A stretch of DNA of 64,000 nucleotides from JANJUO01 sp942492935 (GTDB lineage: Bacteria; Bacteroidota; Ignavibacteria; Kapaibacteriales; UBA2268). The notes beneath the pieces were generated by a model, which did not search any database, had not been told where the DNA came from, and saw only the letters and a program-made list of their open reading frames with translations. The stretch lies in NCBI GenBank assembly GCA_942492935.1, contig OW818654.1:372001-436000 (forward strand), in the 5' to 3' direction. Of this stretch, positions 26,247 through 35,330 are shown one piece after another (position 1 is the first letter of the stretch; every line of letters starts with the position of its first letter). The position numbers and the translations under genes are program-made.

Positions 26247-26270
26247 AATCCTGTTTTTAACAGGACTTTT
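26247..26270 (-). terminator. terminator of the response-regulator gene
   Basis: On the minus strand AGTCCTGTT AAAA AACAGGATT is followed by a run of seven T's, about 30 bases past the stop of the gene at 26298. Confidence 0.8.
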
Positions 26271-26297
26271 TAAAATTTTCTTCTTTCGTACTTGCAA

Positions 26298-26780
26298 TTA
26301 ATCTATTTCAGCTTTTATAATTAGCCCTTGAACTTCATCTTTAGATATAGAACCTGATACTAATTTATCTACAATGTCTTTGTATGTTTTTGCTTTGAAG
26401 GATTCTATACAAAGATTTGATAATAATTTCACTTTCGCAATTAGTAACTTCTCTTCAATTGGCTTGCTTAAAAAGTCATCAGAACCTGCTTCAATTGATT
26501 TTAGTTGATTTGCAACATCATTCAAAGCTGTAACTATAACAACTGGTATGTGAGCTGTTTCTGGCTTTTCTTTCAATCTTTTTACAGTTTCATAACCGTC
26601 CATTCTTGGCATCATAACATCTAATACAATTGCATCAGGGTGTCTCTCCTCAACTTTCTCTAAACAATCAATACCGTCATACGCTTCTTTTGCTTCAAAA
26701 CCATTAGCTTCAAGGTATCTCCTTAATAGTTTTGTAGTAATCTTATTGTCATCAACAACTAAAATAAATGGTTTTCTCAT
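26298..26780 (-). CDS. stand-alone response regulator (CheY-like receiver)
   Basis: The 160-residue protein has one receiver domain: acidic pair D10-D11, phosphoacceptor D54 in DAIVLDVMMPRMDGYE, switch threonine in VVIVTALND, and lysine in DDFLSKPIEEKLL. The ~30-residue tail (KDIVDKLVSGSISKDEVQGL) is not a known output domain. No kinase gene is adjacent. It could act by protein-protein contact with a kinase or motility machine. It is a single gene with a terminator. Confidence 0.92.
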   Translation of the reverse strand: MRKPFILVVDDNKITTKLLRRYLEANGFEAKEAYDGIDCLEKVEERHPDAIVLDVMMPRMDGYETVKRLKEKPETAHIPVVIVTALNDVANQLKSIEAGSDDFLSKPIEEKLLIAKVKLLSNLCIESFKAKTYKDIVDKLVSGSISKDEVQGLIIKAEID

Positions 26781-26942
26781 TAAATCCCTCTATCTATAAT
26801 TTATCATTTTCAAAATGTAAAGATTATTTTATTAAACCTAAAAAAGTTTTTTATTATTTTATAATCTATTAAACATATTCAATTACAAATTTACTTTATT
26901 TTTTTCATAATAAAAAACAAAAAAATTTTATTTAAAAAAAAA

Positions 26943-27899
26943 TTATTTTATTATTTTAAAAGCTCTTCCTAATAATGAATCTGAAAACTTCAACCCTATT
27001 TTTTCAGTAAAATTTTTATTTATCAATAATTGATACTCTGATAATGCGGTAATAGGCAATTCGGTAACTGGTTTTCCATTTAGAATATCAACAGCATACA
27101 TCCCTGATTTGTATCCCCAGTCTGAATAACTTAACCCATAACCTATTCCAGCACCCTTCTCAACTTGAAATGCATCTGTTACATATAATGGTATTTTATG
27201 CTGAATACAAATTTCTGATAAAGTATTTATACCTAAGTAAACGGTATTATCTGCTGTTACAACCATTGCATCAATGTTTTTAGCTGCAAGTGCTTGACCA
27301 ACTGTCATTATTTCACTTGCATTTGTTACTGCCATTTCAATTATATTAATACCATTCTTTTCCGCTTCCTTTTTAAATTTTGCAGAAGCGAATACAGAAT
27401 TTGGTTCAGATGGATTTAACGGTACACCTATTGTCTTAACATTTGGGTTAATTTGTTTAATTAATTCTACAAATTCCTCCATCATAAAAGCATCATAATA
27501 ACCAGTGATGTTTGGTGGGACATTTTTAATTCCTGTTTGTTCTGGACTAAATGAAATAGTGAAAACTACTGGAATATTCTTCACATTTTGAACTGCGGCT
27601 GTCATACAAGGAGTAGAATTAGTAATAATCAAATCAACATCATCAGCAATAAATGAATTAATTATCATTATAATATTGGAAATTTCGCCTTGAGCATTTT
27701 TATAATCGATTATGATATTTTCACCATCTTTAAATCCTGCATCTGCCAAAGCACGCATAACTCCCTCCCTCCCAATGTCAAGAACAGGGTCATCAGTCAT
27801 TTGTACAATGCCAATTCTTAATTTATCACTTTTTTTTGAACATGAAAAAATTGCAAATATGAATAATATGCAAATTAAGATATATGTTAAATACTTCAT
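26943..27899 (-). CDS. ABC transporter substrate-binding lipoprotein (ABC_sub_bind/TrpX-like)
   Basis: The 318-residue lipoprotein has lipobox FAIFSC at about residue 20 and then a two-lobed periplasmic-binding fold of the PF04392 family: LRIGIVQMTDDPVLDIGREG, LIITNSTPCMTAAVQNVKNI, PVVFTISFSPEQTGI, DAMVVTADNTVYLGINTLSE. Family members bind aromatic amino acids or related small ligands. No permease or ATPase gene of this type adjoins it (the permease at 28399 is LolC/E-like), so its transporter partners are elsewhere or it has a sensory role. Confidence 0.88.
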   Translation of the reverse strand: MKYLTYILICILFIFAIFSCSKKSDKLRIGIVQMTDDPVLDIGREGVMRALADAGFKDGENIIIDYKNAQGEISNIIMIINSFIADDVDLIITNSTPCMTAAVQNVKNIPVVFTISFSPEQTGIKNVPPNITGYYDAFMMEEFVELIKQINPNVKTIGVPLNPSEPNSVFASAKFKKEAEKNGINIIEMAVTNASEIMTVGQALAAKNIDAMVVTADNTVYLGINTLSEICIQHKIPLYVTDAFQVEKGAGIGYGLSYSDWGYKSGMYAVDILNGKPVTELPITALSEYQLLINKNFTEKIGLKFSDSLLGRAFKIIK

Positions 27900-27920
27900 A
27901 AATAATTCCTTGATTATATA

Positions 27921-28286
27921 TTATTTGCTCACTGAAAATTTTAGTGTTTCCATTAATTGTGCAGATTCTATTCGGCAAAGATAAACGCCACTTGTAAAAT
28001 TACTGAGATTAAACTCAATTTTGTTTTCTCCCGCCAAAAATATTTGGTTATTTGCATGTTCTAAAATTAATGTTCCGTTTGTATCGTAAATTCCAATTTT
28101 CAATTCAACTTCCTCACTAACTTCAAATATTAGCGTTATATGGTCTGTTGCAGGATTTGGTGCAAGGACTGCTCTTTTTAATGGGCTATTTGGTTCTGAA
28201 CAATCTTCAGACATCAACAAAAATGATAATGATATTACAAACAAAAGTTTTAATAAATTATCTGATATTCTTTGCTCGTCAAACAT
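27921..28286 (-). CDS. minimal T9SS sorting-domain protein
   Basis: The likely start is ATG 28286; the frame is open to 28418 and would there overlap the permease gene. The 121-residue product has a hydrophobic leader (about residues 11-25), about 15 linker residues, and then a T9SS type A domain with almost nothing else (VLAPNPATDHITLIFEVSEE ... KIGIYDTNGTLI ... SGVYLCRIESAQ). It may be a remnant of a cargo gene or a genuine small surface protein. It lies downstream of the LolC/E-like permease gene on the same strand. Confidence 0.7.
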   Translation of the reverse strand: MFDEQRISDNLLKLLFVISLSFLLMSEDCSEPNSPLKRAVLAPNPATDHITLIFEVSEEVELKIGIYDTNGTLILEHANNQIFLAGENKIEFNLSNFTSGVYLCRIESAQLMETLKFSVSK

Positions 28287-28398
28287 AAAAAAACCTATTA
28301 GCAAAAATAAATACAAATTGTTTTTACATACTATACCTAATTTAAAAATAAATATATTAATTCCCAAAATATTATTACTAATTTTATAGAATTTTCTT

Positions 28399-29625
28399 CT
28401 ATTTAAATCTAATTGCATTTACAGGTTTTAATTTTACGGCAATAAATGCTGGAATTAAAGTTGCAATAAATGTAAAAAATAATGACAAACTAATAACTAT
28501 TTGATAATGCCAAAGAGTTATATCCATTGGTAAGAAATCTAAAAAATAAATTTCACCTTTTAATTTAACAATATGATAATTTATCTGTAGCCAGCTTAAT
28601 ATAAATGCCGACCCAACGCCAGCAAATGTTCCCCAAAAGCCAATTTTTAATCCCTGATATAGAAATACAGCCAGCAGATGCATGTTATTTAAACCCAGAG
28701 AACGAAGTATGCCAATTGTTTTGGTTTTTTCTACAACGATGATAAGCAACGCTGTTATAATATTTAGTACTGCTACAATTGAAATTAGCCCAAGTACTAA
28801 AGGAATTGGTTCTTTTTGTAACTCAATCCACGAAAACATAGCTTGATGTAAATCATAAATTGTTGTTGAATAGAAAGGATATTTCAACAAATTATCTAAA
28901 TTATTGGAAACAGCTGGAGCAAATTCAGGTTTTTCTAACATAATTTCAAGAACAGATGCTGAATTATCTGGAATACTGAAAAATTTCGCTGCTGATTTAA
29001 ATGGCATATAAACTAATATATTGTCATATTTTGCCATACCGCTTTCATAAATACCAACAATTTTAAATTTGCCAATCTTGGGCTCAGGTATATCCATATA
29101 TGAATCACCGTCCAATCCGAAAAGAATAAGCCCTTCATTTAATTTGCAATTTAATTTATCTGCTAATCTCTTGCTTATTATAACTTCCTTGGCGTCTTCT
29201 GAACTAAATGCAAATTTTCCTGCTTTAATTAGATTTGCAATACCAGTTATATCATTGTTTGGAAAAATACCTCTTACCAATATACCATCTACACTGTACT
29301 TTGATTTTACCAATCCTTCACGTTCGATAACTGGTTGTATAAATTTGATTTCTGGGATTTCCGATTTTAATTGATTTACAGCTTCATTATAATTATATAG
29401 TGGTTGTTTAGTAAATGAGTTTATTAAAATATGAGCAGAAAATTTTGAAGCATTTTCACGAAGTGCTTTATCAAATCCCTCAAGTACAGATAGTGACAAA
29501 ATTAGCGATAAACTACCAAGAAATATACTCGTAAAAGCAACTCCACGAATAAAATCAGCAAATTTCCGATTGTTTGACCCGGAAAATGCTTTGGAGATAT
29601 ACTTTATTATTTTAAAATCAATCAA
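28399..29625 (-). CDS. LolC/LolE-type ABC transporter permease (FtsX-like)
   Basis: This 408-residue protein has the MacB/LolC layout: one N-terminal membrane segment (VAFTSIFLGSLSLILSLSVL), a ~200-residue periplasmic domain, and three C-terminal segments (LVLGLISIVAVLNIITALLI; GLKIGFWGTFAGVGSAFILS; VISLSLFFTFIATLIPAFIA). It ends with the FtsX-like closing KLKPVNAIRFK. The lipoprotein-releasing subfamily is suggested by SKAFSGSNNRKFADFIRGVA. The cognate LolD-type ATPase is not adjacent. It would extract lipoproteins from the inner membrane for outer-membrane transfer. Confidence 0.85.
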   Translation of the reverse strand: MIDFKIIKYISKAFSGSNNRKFADFIRGVAFTSIFLGSLSLILSLSVLEGFDKALRENASKFSAHILINSFTKQPLYNYNEAVNQLKSEIPEIKFIQPVIEREGLVKSKYSVDGILVRGIFPNNDITGIANLIKAGKFAFSSEDAKEVIISKRLADKLNCKLNEGLILFGLDGDSYMDIPEPKIGKFKIVGIYESGMAKYDNILVYMPFKSAAKFFSIPDNSASVLEIMLEKPEFAPAVSNNLDNLLKYPFYSTTIYDLHQAMFSWIELQKEPIPLVLGLISIVAVLNIITALLIIVVEKTKTIGILRSLGLNNMHLLAVFLYQGLKIGFWGTFAGVGSAFILSWLQINYHIVKLKGEIYFLDFLPMDITLWHYQIVISLSLFFTFIATLIPAFIAVKLKPVNAIRFK

Positions 29626-29710
29626 TTTATTTTTATTTTAACATGGAACAATTTTATAAACAATTAAGAAATAATTCACTTTCAAAAATAAGAACTAATT
29701 TATGAGTGTA

Positions 29711-29746
29711 AAAGCAATATTTTAAAATTACTTAAAATATTGCTTT
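29711..29746 (-). terminator. hairpin at the 3' end of the HD-domain gene
   Basis: Fifteen-base perfect arms AAAGCAATATTTTAA and TTAAAATATTGCTTT overlap the last codons of the gene ending at 29728. The trailing T-run is short. Confidence 0.5.
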
Positions 29747-30552
29747 GCTATTGCAAGTGCCGCCTCTTTGGAATTAATCACTCCTTGCATTTGAAGTTCT
29801 GAAATATGATTTAAAATGTTCTTGAATATTTTTCCTGGCTTAAATTTTAGTTTTATTAAATCATTTCCAGTGATTAAAGGAGTCAGATGTTCTTTAGTGA
29901 AATTAATCTCTTTAACTTTTGATTCCAACCAATCACAATGTGGAAATTCAGTATTTGAATTATCAGATGTTATTCTGCCTTTATGGTCCGACTTTGATAC
30001 TAAAATCAATTCATCAATATTTATTCGTTTAGCTAATTTTGAAATAGTGGAAAGTTTGATACTATCTTTCAACTTATACAATTGCATTGGTCGAAGATGC
30101 TCTTTAACAAGTTTGCTGACTTGCTCAATAATATCTGGACTAAATTTACACTGATTCAAAAAAATTTGCGTTGGAAATACCCCTTTTATATCGTGTGCTG
30201 GATTTCTGAATCTACCATCTTCAAAAATTAATGTATATGGCTTGCCAAAATCATGGCATAAAGCACCAAGCATTAACGTAATTGCTTTAAATTCATCATT
30301 CAATTGCTTTCTATAATCACAAGCAGCATCAACAACTAATAATGTATGATTCCAAACATCACCTTCTGGATGCCAATTTGAATCTTGCGGTGAGCCAATA
30401 AGTGCATTTAACTGAGGGAAATTAGAAATATTATTGCTTTTTCTTAAGAATTTCAGATAGTCTGAAGGCATTTCAGAAAAAATAAAATTCTTTAAAATTT
30501 CATCTTTTAAATCAGTTTTAAAATATATATTTTTACTAATTAACAAATTCAA
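29728..30552 (-). CDS. HD-domain protein (CCA-adding-enzyme-like phosphohydrolase domain)
   Basis: The 274-residue protein carries an HD phosphohydrolase domain: WHPEGDVWNHTLLVVDAA, the HD pair in LMLGALCHDFGKP, and KLVKEHLRPMQLYK. It resembles the C-terminal HD module of bacterial tRNA nucleotidyltransferase (cca), but the nucleotidyltransferase head is absent. The terminal LITGNDLIKLKFKPGKIFKN segment also matches that family. 2'-nucleotidase or cyclic phosphodiesterase activity is possible; the substrate is not determinable here. Confidence 0.8.
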   Translation of the reverse strand: MNLLISKNIYFKTDLKDEILKNFIFSEMPSDYLKFLRKSNNISNFPQLNALIGSPQDSNWHPEGDVWNHTLLVVDAACDYRKQLNDEFKAITLMLGALCHDFGKPYTLIFEDGRFRNPAHDIKGVFPTQIFLNQCKFSPDIIEQVSKLVKEHLRPMQLYKLKDSIKLSTISKLAKRINIDELILVSKSDHKGRITSDNSNTEFPHCDWLESKVKEINFTKEHLTPLITGNDLIKLKFKPGKIFKNILNHISELQMQGVINSKEAALAIAKQYFK

Positions 30553-31179
30553 TTTTTTTTGATAAATGAACTAAAATTAATGTGAATTTTTTTGAGCATA
30601 TAAAATTTAACATATTCTTTTTAAAAAATTTCCATAAATAATTTCAATTAAAACTTGAAAATACATCATATAAAAGATAAACTAAAACGAATAAACATAC
30701 AAATAAATTGCAAATTTTGGTTAAAAATGAATTTGTTTTAACAATTTTTTTAAAATAATGGCAAATAATTGCACAAAAACAAAAAAAAGTTTTTTTATAT
30801 TGATAAAATTTGATAGTTTTATTTTTCGTATGAATACGAAGTTATGAAATATATTTATTAAAAAATTTAGATAAATGATATACTTAGCATACGAAAATGA
30901 AGAGATATTAAAAGAAATATGAAAAAATTTTTATTTTTCTGTAAAAATTTCTTGTATATTATTTTTTAATACAATAAATTGTAAGTTGAATTATTAACAA
31001 AAAATTAATAGTTTGAAAATTAAAAAAAGATAATAATTGCAAAAATGAATTAGCTTTGAAATTTGAAGATTGAAAATAGAATTGAAGTGATTGCAAATGT
31101 TATCGAATGTGTTTTTTGAATTGAATTTTTGAAATAATTATAAGTTTTGTAGTTAACGCTCTTAACAGGAGGAACAGAA
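30553..31179 (+). promoter_or_regulatory. long AT-rich upstream region of the gldM operon
   Basis: 627 bases without a gene. It contains a 16-base palindrome TTCGTATGAATACGAA at 30825-30840, about 340 bases before gldM, and a strong AGGAGG ribosome-binding site at 31167-31172, eight bases before the ATG. No terminator or repeat of the R1-R4 families is seen. The palindrome is a candidate regulator site. Confidence 0.55.
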
Positions 31180-33474
31180 ATGTCTAAAGGCGGTGGAGCC
31201 GGTAAGGTATATTTTGTGCTTTACTTGGCGGTAGTATTGGAGTTGCTTATCATCATCGTAGAACGTGATGAAGCAGAAGAGCATCTTCATAAAAAAACGC
31301 AGGAAGCAATGAGAATTGTGGAAAGTATTTTGTCTCAACTTCAGTCCGGTGCTGGTACTGAGGGTATTAACACTCGTCCACAGGACGAAATTACCCTAAT
31401 TCCAGCAAATGTGAACGTAAAGGAAGCATTGGGTACTGATATTAAATCAGACAGAATTTATTTCGTTGAAGTAGGTGTAACCGAAATAGCAGCTGCTCTT
31501 AGAAAGAAGGAGGAGGAAAGCTCCAAGGAATATGAACTGCGGCTTTCTAAGCTGGTTGAACTTGCTAATGTGGAAGAATTAGAGTATCAGATTTTGTTCA
31601 ATCCTGACCAAAATCCTATTCAAGCACCAGATTTCCCGTCAGATGTTGAATTGCTAAGAAATAATATAGTATTGGATTCTAATAAACTTAATCAACGTAT
31701 AGCTGTTCCAAATTATCCTGAATGGGAATTTATCGGCTATATGAAGTTGAAATTGGATAAAAATGCTACAAGTCAGCAAATTAATACAGATAATATTTCA
31801 ATGGAACAATTCGAACCTGTATATCCTGTAGGTGGAGTTTCTAAATATGGTAACTATTGCGCCCCAAGTGGTGTTCATCCAGATAGTATTTTCCATTATG
31901 TATCTGATACAGCTCACGCAAAACATTTAAAATTAGGCAAACTACAAAAAAGAGTTTTCGCTGTTCATTTTCAACCTCAAGGACAAGGCGGTTGGTATAA
32001 ACTAAGATTCGCATCAAGAACCAATAGAATTCTTGGTGTTAGAAAAGATATAAACAAGCAATTTGTTAACGTTGATGATATTCCAGATGAATACCGTGTA
32101 AATATTGGTACTGTTCAGTTATCAGTAGCTGATTTGAAAAAAGTAAAAAAAGAGTTGCTCAATACATTAGATGGCTATGGTTTACCTGACGCAAATGATT
32201 TATTTGACGACTCTGGTATCATTGAATTTGAAAAATCTATTGAAGAAGCTAAACTAAAAGCAGCGGCTTCAACAGATAAAGATAGAGAACAACTTGTTAG
32301 TAAAATTGACTTATATTCATATATTGCTAAATTACTTGTTCCTGGTGCTTCTATCAACTTTGACCAAAACAAAGGTAATATCGAATTCAATGTTCGTGTA
32401 AACAAAGTTGAACCAAAGCCAAACGACCCAGTTTTAAATATGCCTGAAAAAGTATTTACATTTTCAAATGCTCCTGGCGTATTGCAATTCTCAATAAGTC
32501 CATATCAATCAACCGGCAATATTATTGAAGGTAGAGTGCTTGACGAAAGAGGAGCGCAAGTTGCTATGGTAAGAGAAACAGCTCTTGACCAAATATCAGG
32601 CCTCGGTGTATCTGCACCTGCATTTGGTAACAAGAGAGAATTTAGAGGTGTGATTGATAAAACTTTACCTGCTGGTAATTACAAAATTGAAATCAAACAT
32701 CGTCTCGGTGGAAAAGAAGCATCTAATATTTCATATCTTGAGATATTTGATAGTAAATTAGAAAAAGAAGCTGACTTTAAAGGAAGAATCGAAGCATTTG
32801 CATCTTATGGTAGCTCGCTTATGTTTAATTATCCAGAACCATCAAAAGGTAAGATTCAGACAAACCAATTCAAAATATATTTGTCAAGTGATAAATCACA
32901 AGATAAAAAAGAAGTTACAGGTACTGCTGTTAAATTTGGTGAGTTCACTTGTAGTCCTGATATTAAAAATGCAAATGTGAAGATTGTTTGGGTACAACCA
33001 TTTACATTCCAAGAATTTGCATTGTTTGAAGATAGCTTTGTTATTAGACAAGAAGCTCCAACTTTGGATAAACCAATTATCTATGTTAGTGAATGTCCTG
33101 GAACATTAAGTAAATTTAAAGTAAGAATTGATGATATTAAAATCTTGCAACCTGCTGCTTCAGAAAAAGACCCAGCAAATGTTAGACTTGAAGTTAGTGG
33201 TTCACCATCTATTGAAGACGGCTTAAAAGGATATAGTTTTGCTACTGAACCAATGGTACAAGGTGATGAAAAAACTGGTGTCTATACTATGGAATTTGAA
33301 ATTAGTGGTAAACCAGAAAAGAATATGTCTAAAGTAACTACTACATTATCAATTCCTTGTAAAATATGGGCTGAAAATCAATTGAACGGCGTAAAATCAG
33401 AGAAAACAGAAGCGAATATTTTAATTCAAATGACTTGTTCCCCAGAAAAGGGTAAGAAGCCAAGAGGCAGATAA
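31180..33474 (+). CDS. gldM: GldM/PorM-like type IX secretion system motor protein
   Basis: The 764-residue protein starts with a short GKVYFVLYLAVVLELLIIIV inner-membrane helix (residues 9-28) and a charged stretch (ERDEAEEHLHKKTQEAMRIV). Several periplasmic beta domains follow, the layout of GldM/PorM. GldM pairs with GldL to form the proton-driven T9SS motor and reaches across the periplasm to GldK/GldN. It is longer than Flavobacterium GldM (about 510 residues, from memory). No gldL or gldK precedes it; the next two genes encode barrel-like proteins 43 and 40 bases apart. Confidence 0.8.
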   Translation: MSKGGGAGKVYFVLYLAVVLELLIIIVERDEAEEHLHKKTQEAMRIVESILSQLQSGAGTEGINTRPQDEITLIPANVNVKEALGTDIKSDRIYFVEVGVTEIAAALRKKEEESSKEYELRLSKLVELANVEELEYQILFNPDQNPIQAPDFPSDVELLRNNIVLDSNKLNQRIAVPNYPEWEFIGYMKLKLDKNATSQQINTDNISMEQFEPVYPVGGVSKYGNYCAPSGVHPDSIFHYVSDTAHAKHLKLGKLQKRVFAVHFQPQGQGGWYKLRFASRTNRILGVRKDINKQFVNVDDIPDEYRVNIGTVQLSVADLKKVKKELLNTLDGYGLPDANDLFDDSGIIEFEKSIEEAKLKAAASTDKDREQLVSKIDLYSYIAKLLVPGASINFDQNKGNIEFNVRVNKVEPKPNDPVLNMPEKVFTFSNAPGVLQFSISPYQSTGNIIEGRVLDERGAQVAMVRETALDQISGLGVSAPAFGNKREFRGVIDKTLPAGNYKIEIKHRLGGKEASNISYLEIFDSKLEKEADFKGRIEAFASYGSSLMFNYPEPSKGKIQTNQFKIYLSSDKSQDKKEVTGTAVKFGEFTCSPDIKNANVKIVWVQPFTFQEFALFEDSFVIRQEAPTLDKPIIYVSECPGTLSKFKVRIDDIKILQPAASEKDPANVRLEVSGSPSIEDGLKGYSFATEPMVQGDEKTGVYTMEFEISGKPEKNMSKVTTTLSIPCKIWAENQLNGVKSEKTEANILIQMTCSPEKGKKPRGR

Positions 33475-33517
33475 TTTACAGAATTAACGAAAATTAAAAT
33501 TTTAAAGGGTTAAATAT

Positions 33518-35290
33518 ATGAAAAAGTTAAATTTGTTGTCAGTCATTTTTGCCTTGCTCTTTCTCTCAATGGCTAATAGCTTTGGGCAGGGAACTATGGA
33601 TGATTCTTTCAAAATGCGGCTTGAAAGTATTTTGAACAAATTTAAGAATTACAGATACTCAAATGTATCGGTTTTCAAATTTAAAAATGCGAATTTAAAA
33701 GACATTCGCGCAATCGTAAAAAGGGAAAGTGGTGATGAGGATACACCAGAAGCAGCAACTGCTACAAATGATAGTTGCGTTAAGAAATTTCCTATTTCTT
33801 TGACTAATGTGATTAGGTCATCTGTTAGCAAAGGAAGAATTTCACCAAGTATGGTTAAACAAGACCTTATCATGGGTGGGTACTCCGATTTACCTCCTGA
33901 TGAGGATTTGAGATGCGTGGTTAATTATTTCCGTAGTCAAACAGCAAGAGTACAAAAAATTATTCGTAATGCTTATGTAGTTACTACTGAGCCAGATAGA
34001 GAAACAAACATACCTGGTACTATTATTGCTTTGATAGTATCTTATGATGGCGAATCAGATTATATGAGTGACCACTTGCTCTCACCAAATCCTTATGATA
34101 TTTTTACATATCCTGAATTGAAACAAACTCAACTTGATAAAGCTCAATTCAAAGCTGATAATCTTCACGATTTAGTTTTGAACGCTTTTCTTCAGAATGG
34201 TGTAGAAGATTTAACTATGGAAGCTCGTGGCTTTGGAACTGGAAAATTAATTTTCCGTCAAAAACCGGGTTATACTGCTTCATTAGTTCAAGATGAATTA
34301 GTAGTTGCTTCTCCTGATGTTCAAATGTTTAAAAGAATTTCTGAAGGTCAACCAATTGATTATAAAGATAAAAGAAATGAAGTTATTGTTAGTCCTGATT
34401 TGTTAAGCTGGAAACAATATGATTATACTTATACAGTTGACGAAGAAGGTTTTGCTGATACAAGTGCATTCATAACAAATTACAATTTACCAAAATGGGG
34501 TGTTGAATTAAAATATGGTGCTGATGATATCGGTTATCCATCATTCTTTAGCGAAAGATTAACACTTAATGCTTTATGGCAAGGTGTTAAAATGGGTTTG
34601 ATTTTCTCAAGCGATGCCTTGAGTAATATGTCCCCAGACGTGTATAAAGTAAATAGAAAATTTGCTTTGTCAGATGGTGCGATTGCTGGTATTTCAGGTG
34701 AAGCAGATTTTGCATTAGATGTGATTCCACAAAGTGGAATATTCAAAGGCAGTTTTGCTTACATCTTTGGTGATGCTACAGAAGGTCCAATTAAAAGAGA
34801 TAAAGACTTCTTATTGTCAGATTTGTATAATCCAAAAGACCCTTCAAGTATGGATTATATGATTAGATTCAATGCACAATTACTATATACATTTGGTGTT
34901 AGTATCGACAAGAATTACTTGTTGAGATTTGGCTTAGGTCCTACAGTTTACGGAGTTGAACAATGGCACAATGAAGTAATTACTGACCCTAATACAAATG
35001 ATTTGGTTACAAATTACAAAAATTACAGCTCCGAATCAATAGGTGGAGTTTCAGGAAGAATTGATTTTATGTCAAAAAGCTCAGTTACACCTTATGGATT
35101 AAGTTTGATGTATTTTGACGAAGGTATTTACACTAACTTTTGGTTGCAGATTCCTTTACCTGTATTGAACAACGGTTTGTCTTTGAGATTTGATGCAAAA
35201 GGATTTTTCAAAGCATTTACAAACAATCCAAGGGCTTGGGAAAATAAGAGTATCTTTATGCCAATGGTACGTTTAATATTTTATTTTTAA
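33518..35290 (+). CDS. unrecognised exported protein with periplasmic N-terminal domain and C-terminal outer-membrane barrel
   Basis: The 590-residue protein has a signal peptide (residues 1-23, ending SFGQG). Residues ~35-235 are mixed alpha/beta with SLTNVIRSSVSKGRISPSMV and DEDLRCVVNYFRSQTARVQK. Residues ~320-590 are amphipathic strands ending in aromatic FMPMVRLIFYF, typical of an outer-membrane barrel. I do not recognise the family. It follows gldM by 43 bases and is followed by a similar barrel protein, so a role as outer-membrane partner of the T9SS motor is inferred from context. Confidence 0.65.
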   Translation: MKKLNLLSVIFALLFLSMANSFGQGTMDDSFKMRLESILNKFKNYRYSNVSVFKFKNANLKDIRAIVKRESGDEDTPEAATATNDSCVKKFPISLTNVIRSSVSKGRISPSMVKQDLIMGGYSDLPPDEDLRCVVNYFRSQTARVQKIIRNAYVVTTEPDRETNIPGTIIALIVSYDGESDYMSDHLLSPNPYDIFTYPELKQTQLDKAQFKADNLHDLVLNAFLQNGVEDLTMEARGFGTGKLIFRQKPGYTASLVQDELVVASPDVQMFKRISEGQPIDYKDKRNEVIVSPDLLSWKQYDYTYTVDEEGFADTSAFITNYNLPKWGVELKYGADDIGYPSFFSERLTLNALWQGVKMGLIFSSDALSNMSPDVYKVNRKFALSDGAIAGISGEADFALDVIPQSGIFKGSFAYIFGDATEGPIKRDKDFLLSDLYNPKDPSSMDYMIRFNAQLLYTFGVSIDKNYLLRFGLGPTVYGVEQWHNEVITDPNTNDLVTNYKNYSSESIGGVSGRIDFMSKSSVTPYGLSLMYFDEGIYTNFWLQIPLPVLNNGLSLRFDAKGFFKAFTNNPRAWENKSIFMPMVRLIFYF

Positions 35291-35330
35291 TTAATTAAGA
35301 AGTATTTTAAACTAAAGAAAAACAGAAATT

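Noticed and set aside
28287..28418. Upstream extension of the minimal T9SS-tail protein
   Set aside because: It would overlap the permease gene and place a second hydrophobic stretch before the leader; the internal ATG at 28286 gives a normal leader.
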